Origin: a virus
IMG/VR virus record: IMGVR_UViG_3300033064_006098
Span: 1 to 27,432 of that record
Reading direction: 5' to 3' (one strand)
Length of the DNA: 27,432 nucleotides
How positions within the stretch are numbered: position 1 is the stretch's first letter; each line of letters starts with the position of its first letter. A program made the position numbers and the translations under genes. Positions 22,307 to 27,432 of the stretch are shown in pieces. The notes beneath the pieces were generated by a model that worked only from the letters and a program-made list of their open reading frames with translations, did not search any database and had not been told where the DNA came from.

Positions 22307-25300
22307 GTGCAAACAGATTTCACAGGATTAAGCAGGCTTGAACTCATACGAGTTGATTTGGATGATGGCGTTGTTGATATGGTTGAGCTTGAACATTCCA
22401 GTGATAACAATTCTCCCACAGCAAATGATGGTATTGGTTTCACATGGGGATTGCAAGATGGAACTACGAATTCTAAGCTGATATACGAGGCTGCCGCGCT
22501 GGATATTGTAGCTACCGATATAGGTTCTGCGTCTCAGGATGTTGACCTTAACTTTTATCAACGCATTGCAGGAGTCCAAACTAACACCTGGTCTATTGAC
22601 GCTGACGGTGGTTTCAAAATAAACATATCCCCACTGGTACTGACAAGCAATGCCGCAACAACAGAATTTCAGATAAATAATACTGCGGTAGATGGTGACT
22701 CATATTTATCATGGGCATTATCAGGAGTACGACAATTCTCATTCGGAGTAGATGATGGCGATAGCGATAAGTTGAAATTAGGCACAACTGCTATAGGTAC
22801 TGGGACTATTCTCGAAGTGACAACAGGCGGAACTCTGGCGAAGTTTCTTGTGCCTACAGAAATAGAAAACCCTGTTGCTGGTGGCGCACAAGCTCTCCTG
22901 GTTGACAATAACGATACCAATCAAATAGCGCTTGATATTGAAGCATCGAACATAGATGCCGATATTATCAATATTCAGGCAGCAACTCTGACATCTGCAA
23001 AAGCAATTGACATTAGTAATTTAGATGCTTTAGACACGGGCAAGGCTATCCATGTAGACGCAACAGGCAATACGCAAACGACTGGTATTTTAGTACATAT
23101 TGACAGTGCTTCCACTGTTCTAACGGGTGTGGGTAGGTTACTTCTCGTAGATTCCACTGGTGACTTCAATGATGCTACTGGTACTGTAGCTGAAATTCAA
23201 ACAGTCCATACTACTGGCACAGGTCTAGCTCTTACGATGGATGCGATGACTGATGGCACTGGAATGTTTGGCACGTTTGATTCTTTAACATTAGGTATCG
23301 GTGTAGCATTGACCCATGCTACATCTGTTATTGCAGATACAGGTTCTTTATTAAGGCTGACTTCTTCTGGTATCAATACAGGCGGGGCCACTAATGGCAC
23401 CGTACTTGATGTAGTAGCAAGCGCTCAAGCAGTAGGCACAGTTGCAAAAATAACATCAAGTGGAACTACGACAGGTGACGTGTTGGATATTACTGTCACG
23501 GGGCTAACTTCCGGAAATGGTATTATAGTTAATGGCGGGGGCGCAAATATGATTGCAGGCGGGGCTTTAGGTCGCCTGGATATGGGCGCGGCAACTGCTG
23601 GTTCAGGACTTGAGATTGTAACAAGTGGGGTATATGCTGGAACTGAAGGGTTACTTGATATATCGGCAACACTTCTGCAAGTTGGTACAGCACTGGATAT
23701 TGGTGACTTAGATACTCTTGCCACAGGTATTGGAATTAATGTTGTATCAGATTCCGAAATTATCTCTTCTGGCGAATTGGTTACGTTGGCTTTGACTTCA
23801 CATGGTTCTTTTCTCACAGCGAAAACAGGGGCATTGATGTCTATTTCGTCCAGCAGGACAGAAACAGCAATTGCTGCTACGCCTGACAACTATGATGTTT
23901 TATCAATCACAAGAACAAATATAACTCAAGTAGTAGGCGTGCTTACTGCTGATGGGAGTGTAGCACGACTTGAAAACGTAGCTACACAAACAGCCGGAAC
24001 GCTTACCGATAACGTTGATGTCCTTGAAATAGTGCAGGACGTGAACTCTACTGGATTTGGCATAGAATTACAAACAGGCAATACAAATGCAGCTCACTTC
24101 GATGGCACAGCCGCGACAACTCAAGTTCAGATAGACAATTCAGCCGTAGACGGAGACCCATATATTGCGTTTGCTTTAAGCGGGACGAATCAGTTTAGTC
24201 TTGGCGTTGATGATGGCGACAGCGATAAATTAAAGATGGGAACGACTGCCATAGGAACAGCGACGATATTTGAAGTGCCAACTGGTGGAGGCTCCTTTAA
24301 AACATTAGTGCCAACAGAAATAGAAAACCCGGTAGCTGGTGGTGCTGCGGCGTTGACTATAGACAATGATGATACTGACGAAATTGCACTGGATATTGAA
24401 GCAGATAATATAGATGCTAATGTTGTTCGAATAATTAGTAATGCCATTACTACCTCAAACATAATTGATATTAGTAGCAATTCGCTTCAAACAGGGCATG
24501 TCTTAAACCTAAGTAATGATAGTGCTGTAGTGACGAGTGGTGGTTTGGTATATTCACGCATGAATATAGTTGGCGATTCACTCGCGAACTACGCTGGTAA
24601 TGCACATACTTTTGATTTAAGCAGACACGAAGAGAGAACAGCCGGAACAACTACTGATAATGGCAATGCAGTATATATACGCAAGATGACCCGGATCACT
24701 GGCGCAGGTGGAACGCTGGATTCATCAGGAGCCGTTCTGCAGTTGGTGAACACAGTTATCCCTACTGCTGGTACGTTAAATGATACTACGCCTGTTTTGG
24801 AGATCTTTCAGGATGCTGATAGTACGGGACCATCTATCAAAGCAAGCCATAGTGGTACTGGCAATGCGGTTAATATAGTTCTTTCTGCTGTCGCACAAGC
24901 CATTAACATTGATGCAGATACCACTGACCATACCGCAGGAAATATAATCGACGTTGACCTCGGAGTTAATTCAGCGAGTATCAACGTAATCAATGCCAAT
25001 ATTGACATCAGCACAATACTAACTGCTGGCGAGATAGTTCGCGGAATTTATCTTGATGTTAATGAAGCTGTGGTGAATGAAACTACTTCTCAAATAATTG
25101 GCTCAGAATACCAGATGACTTCGTTTGCTACTTCAATCAATGACCTAATTGGTTTTGAAGTGAATTTCGATGGGACTAAATCTGCCACTGCTGATGTTTG
25201 GGGCGTTCATATTAACTCTGACAGCTTAACAATGAATGATGCTTCAGCTACTTATGCTGGCGTGTTCGTAGATGCAAGTGGTATGACTAACACAAGTTCG

Positions 25301-25966
25301 GCTACCGCTTACGGTATTCACTCGTTAGTAGGCGCAACAGCGGATGCGTCTATATTTGCTTCTGATGGTACACAAACAGTAACTTTATCAGATGGAACTA
25401 ACTCTATCACAGCCAATAGTGCTATTGTAAGTAGCCTGAATACTGATGCAGTACTTCCCGTTCCAGCGGCAGGTACAATAACAGCGCGTGAATACGGTGA
25501 TGGAGCGCATCATATCACAGTTCTTACGCTTACTGTTGCGAGAATTGGTGCGGTGGCTGGCGCAGCTTTAGCAATAGGTACTCAAATTTACGAATTACCC
25601 GCAGGTGTTCAGTTTTTCCAAGTATCAGACATCAACATCGCGTTTGATAATGATGATACAAGTTGTGATGCTGATGACCCTGTTTATGGCATTGGTTCTG
25701 TTGTGGGTGCTGGTGCGGCTGCAGTTCTGAATGGAACGGCAACGTTCATGGACTATCATACAGAACAAACCTCAACAAACTGTGATGGTACTGTTGGTGC
25801 TGTTTCGGGTCCGCTTGCTGTTACCGCTGGCATTGGTACTGGAATAGCCCTTAATGCTGCTGGTAGCACAAAAACAATTTTCTTTAACTGTGCCGAAACT
25901 TGGACAGGTACAACTAATATCACTGCTACAGGAACAATAACTTTAGTTTGGGATACATTAAGATAA
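22307..25966 (+). CDS. Giant fibre-like structural protein
   Basis: A 1219-residue protein from GTG 22307 with AGAGGTG at 22291-22297. Composition is very rich in T, A, D, G, I and V, with few Lys and almost no Cys until the end. The N-terminus matches the previous gene's N-domain. Residues 118-223 and 604-709 are a duplicated module. Between and after them run beta-helix-like rungs of 'G-x-x-L-x-I-x-x-x-x-L-x-T-G' type common in phage fibres. The C-terminal about 170 residues ('GDGAHHITVLTLTVARIG' to 'ITLVWDTLR') look like a compact jelly-roll head domain found in marine phage structural proteins. It is likely a trimeric fibre or capsid-surface spike. The stop abuts the next gene without a gap (TAAATG). 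Confidence 0.82.
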   Translation: MQTDFTGLSRLELIRVDLDDGVVDMVELEHSSDNNSPTANDGIGFTWGLQDGTTNSKLIYEAAALDIVATDIGSASQDVDLNFYQRIAGVQTNTWSIDADGGFKINISPLVLTSNAATTEFQINNTAVDGDSYLSWALSGVRQFSFGVDDGDSDKLKLGTTAIGTGTILEVTTGGTLAKFLVPTEIENPVAGGAQALLVDNNDTNQIALDIEASNIDADIINIQAATLTSAKAIDISNLDALDTGKAIHVDATGNTQTTGILVHIDSASTVLTGVGRLLLVDSTGDFNDATGTVAEIQTVHTTGTGLALTMDAMTDGTGMFGTFDSLTLGIGVALTHATSVIADTGSLLRLTSSGINTGGATNGTVLDVVASAQAVGTVAKITSSGTTTGDVLDITVTGLTSGNGIIVNGGGANMIAGGALGRLDMGAATAGSGLEIVTSGVYAGTEGLLDISATLLQVGTALDIGDLDTLATGIGINVVSDSEIISSGELVTLALTSHGSFLTAKTGALMSISSSRTETAIAATPDNYDVLSITRTNITQVVGVLTADGSVARLENVATQTAGTLTDNVDVLEIVQDVNSTGFGIELQTGNTNAAHFDGTAATTQVQIDNSAVDGDPYIAFALSGTNQFSLGVDDGDSDKLKMGTTAIGTATIFEVPTGGGSFKTLVPTEIENPVAGGAAALTIDNDDTDEIALDIEADNIDANVVRIISNAITTSNIIDISSNSLQTGHVLNLSNDSAVVTSGGLVYSRMNIVGDSLANYAGNAHTFDLSRHEERTAGTTTDNGNAVYIRKMTRITGAGGTLDSSGAVLQLVNTVIPTAGTLNDTTPVLEIFQDADSTGPSIKASHSGTGNAVNIVLSAVAQAINIDADTTDHTAGNIIDVDLGVNSASINVINANIDISTILTAGEIVRGIYLDVNEAVVNETTSQIIGSEYQMTSFATSINDLIGFEVNFDGTKSATADVWGVHINSDSLTMNDASATYAGVFVDASGMTNTSSATAYGIHSLVGATADASIFASDGTQTVTLSDGTNSITANSAIVSSLNTDAVLPVPAAGTITAREYGDGAHHITVLTLTVARIGAVAGAALAIGTQIYELPAGVQFFQVSDINIAFDNDDTSCDADDPVYGIGSVVGAGAAAVLNGTATFMDYHTEQTSTNCDGTVGAVSGPLAVTAGIGTGIALNAAGSTKTIFFNCAETWTGTTNITATGTITLVWDTLR
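22658..22975 (+). repeat. Duplicated fibre module, copy A
   Basis: About 105 residues beginning TTEFQINNTAVDGD and running through VDDGDSDKLKLGTTAIGT and PTEIENPVAGGA. It matches copy B at 24116-24435 in the same gene over its whole length, at roughly two thirds identical residues by eye. Confidence 0.85.
24116..24435 (+). repeat. Duplicated fibre module, copy B
   Basis: About 105 residues beginning TTQVQIDNSAVDGD, with VDDGDSDKLKMGTTAIGT and PTEIENPVAGGA exactly as in copy A (22658-22975). At the DNA level the copies differ at many third positions, so the duplication is not recent. Confidence 0.85.
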
Positions 25967-27121
25967 ATGGCATACTCTACGAATGACAGCGTTCTTGTGG
26001 TATATAACTCATCAACCACTGCGAATGCCAATTACAGTGACATTACGCAATCGCAAGATATTGCTGATTACGCAGAAGCCACATTCGCAGGTTGTCATAA
26101 GATTGGCATCCCGATAGTTGATGGTATCAGGTCAGGAACTTACGGCGAGAATATTACACGGGCTGATTATGAGGCTTACATTCGTGATGTCATCAGGACG
26201 GAGATAGCTTCAGGCGGCTGGACAATTTATTACATCGTCCTTTGCAAAGGCATTCCCCATCGCATAGCTGGTTCAGGAACTACTTATAGTTCCGTGGATT
26301 GCGAGCTTTGTACGCTTGAAGATGACTGCAATGGTGTGTACAATCCATCCGCCTTAGCTTACAATGCTGGTGCTAATCCATACTACAATTATAGTTTCGA
26401 TATGTCCGGTGATGATGACTTCTTTAGTTCGTTCAATGGCACTAATGGGGTTTTTAGTGGAGATGGTGTCAGTTACCTTGTAACAAGGCTAGATGGTTAT
26501 ATGGTGGCTCAAGTAAAGTCTATGATAGATAAGGCTGCCATGACTTATCAGGCTGGTGGGGCTTATTATGTTCTGGATGATGATCCTGATGTTTTCAATG
26601 GACAAATGGTGGATGCCAATACGCGCTTAATTGGTGCAGGTGAAAACGTCGATTTTGATAATACAAATACGTTCATTACAACAACTTCCGGTGATGTTAT
26701 GGCTTATGTTGGACATGGCATCCATCATACGCCAGCGCCCCCCAGCGGGTCAACTTATATTTTGGATGACCTATCCTTTACGCTAAAGAACGGTGCAATA
26801 TGCACAGCTTATGAAAGTTACTTTTGCTGGTCTTTTGGCAAACATGATGGTTCCGCAACCGGGCGCAACGGACAAGGACAAATTTCTGACTGGATACAAA
26901 TCGGAGGGAGTGGAGGTTGCGGATACTGTTATGAGCCTTACGAATCGGGTATAGCCCATGAAGAGATATTCATGTTAGCTTATTCCGCGGGATATGTTTT
27001 TGCGGATGCCTTTTATCTATCTTTAGCGTGGATGTCTTGGGTGTCAATGGTCATAGGCTGGCCTTTGATGAGAATTAATAGTAATATGACTGCTTTTAGA
27101 CTAAGATACTGGATATATTAG
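25967..27121 (+). CDS. TIGR03790-family-like protein (caspase/gingipain-like fold suspected)
   Basis: A 384-residue protein whose ATG directly follows the previous TAA. Landmarks fit the TIGR03790 family: 'YIVLCKGIPHRI' (89-100), a 'YLVTRLDG' segment, 'MIDKA', 'AYVGHGIHH' (246-254), 'GAICTAYESYFCWSFG' (276-291), 'GQGQISDWIQIGGSGGCGYCYEP', 'ESGIAHEEIF', and a C-terminal 'FADAFYLSLAWMSWVSMVIG'. TIGR03790 is of unknown function and known mainly from exosortase-carrying bacteria. The strand-Gly-His250-Gly turn followed by a strand with C279/C287 recalls clan CD cysteine peptidases, but catalysis is speculative. Unlike many bacterial members it has no signal peptide. Its coupling to the fibre gene suggests a virion or tip-associated protein. 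Confidence 0.75.
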   Translation: MAYSTNDSVLVVYNSSTTANANYSDITQSQDIADYAEATFAGCHKIGIPIVDGIRSGTYGENITRADYEAYIRDVIRTEIASGGWTIYYIVLCKGIPHRIAGSGTTYSSVDCELCTLEDDCNGVYNPSALAYNAGANPYYNYSFDMSGDDDFFSSFNGTNGVFSGDGVSYLVTRLDGYMVAQVKSMIDKAAMTYQAGGAYYVLDDDPDVFNGQMVDANTRLIGAGENVDFDNTNTFITTTSGDVMAYVGHGIHHTPAPPSGSTYILDDLSFTLKNGAICTAYESYFCWSFGKHDGSATGRNGQGQISDWIQIGGSGGCGYCYEPYESGIAHEEIFMLAYSAGYVFADAFYLSLAWMSWVSMVIGWPLMRINSNMTAFRLRYWIY

Positions 27122-27432
27122 AAGAAGAAAAAAGCGTAGTAGTGAATTAACCGGGCGGATATACTCATCCACAGACTAGGCAAGGAACTCCATGCAATCG
27201 CTCTAATGTGCAATCGTAACTTTCGCAGACACGTCACGCATATGACCCGGTCAATAGTACGACTTCTCGTCCACCCAATTAGAGAAAAGTGGCACATCAA
27301 TGGCGTCGCCCCACGAAGTGGTCAGTAACACGGGCTGTTTGCTACTAACGGTGGACGGGGATAGTTGTGAACCTGGGTGCAGGGTATACGTGACACAAAC
27401 CGTTTTTACCAAGTTGGGTGAACGAGAGTAGT
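27122..27432. other. No convincing gene; slightly GC-richer terminal stretch
   Basis: By hand count, 27121-27420 is about 49% G+C against about 42-50% in sampled coding lines. All six frames are broken by stops. A 43-codon frame (27300-27431, +) and a 60-codon minus frame exist, but neither has a Shine-Dalgarno site, family signal or phage-gene-like spacing. No tRNA cloverleaf, CRISPR or strong hairpin was seen. It may be a long intergenic region, the window edge of a gene not yet reached, or a low-quality contig end. Confidence 0.5.

Noticed and set aside
23425-23889. 154-codon minus-strand frame
   Set aside because: Antisense shadow of the low-complexity fibre gene; its Pro/Ser/Val-rich composition is what such genes give in reverse.
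27300-27431. 43-codon + strand frame at the window end
   Set aside because: No Shine-Dalgarno, no family signal, and a length expected by chance; left unannotated.
1-27432. Stop-codon reassignment (alternative genetic code)
   Set aside because: TAA, TAG and TGA each end well-supported genes at tight junctions, with no in-frame stop inside conserved proteins.
1-27432. tRNA or other structured RNA genes
   Set aside because: No cloverleaf with a matching T-loop was found in the gaps; almost all sequence is coding.

Overview
This is a stretch of a tailed double-stranded DNA phage (or prophage) genome. All genes lie on the + strand, are packed tightly with ATGA and TAATG junctions, and use the standard bacterial code: TAA, TAG and TGA all end genes, and starts include ATG, GTG and TTG. 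The order is the morphogenesis order of a Caudoviricetes phage: small terminase candidate, large terminase, portal, maturation protease/scaffold, decoration protein, major capsid protein, fibre-like proteins. The host cannot be read directly. InlB-like B-repeats, ASH/'choice-of-anchor' Ig-like domains and a TIGR03790-type protein are all commonest in environmental, exosortase-bearing lineages (Planctomycetes, Verrucomicrobia, Deltaproteobacteria, Acidobacteria), so such a host is an inference only.

Region 1 (1-4925): a hypothetical protein, a head-tail-connector-like protein, a beta-helix-like virion protein, a small TerS-like protein, TerL with intact ATPase and nuclease motifs, and the portal. 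Region 2 (4945-6154): three small tandem genes, two clearly paralogous and the third probably so, of unknown function.

Region 3 (6157-17613) is the unusual part. In place of the usual head-ejection (MuF-type) gene after the portal there is an 11.5-kb block of giant proteins built from nucleic-acid end-processing domains. They include an NTase-like GG...DxD domain, an ATP-dependent DNA ligase with intact KxDG, a 2H phosphoesterase (two HxT motifs) and a LigD-type 3'-phosphoesterase-like HxDxR motif. Two further ligase-like domains have altered motif I (KxNG and KxVG). They end in, or are followed by, Ig-like or InlB-like repeat tails. The phosphoesterase motif is interrupted by a LAGLIDADG intein (about 9430-10348) whose length is not a multiple of three. 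Its C-terminal part therefore lies in a different frame and a separate ORF. It is a naturally split intein, a decayed intein, or a sequencing error. The ligase/OB - KSR...ESGT linker - C-x40-C segment - beta-rich tail order appears once as a single gene (15481-17613) and once split over two overlapping genes (10157-12226 and 12210-15443). This points to duplication followed by gene fission or fusion.

Region 4 (17663-21118): a protease-scaffold fusion with strong internal Shine-Dalgarno sites, a decoration protein and a gpT-like major capsid protein, then a structured 117-bp intergenic region. Region 5 (21236-27121): two fibre-like proteins sharing an N-terminal domain, one with a 105-residue internal duplication, and a TIGR03790-family protein that is unexpected in a phage. 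The last 311 bases hold no convincing gene.

Working hypothesis: the ligase/phosphoesterase proteins are made with the head and packaged, then act on the phage genome's ends (repair, circularisation, or resistance to host end-directed defence) on entry. This rests on gene position and domain content, not on experiment.
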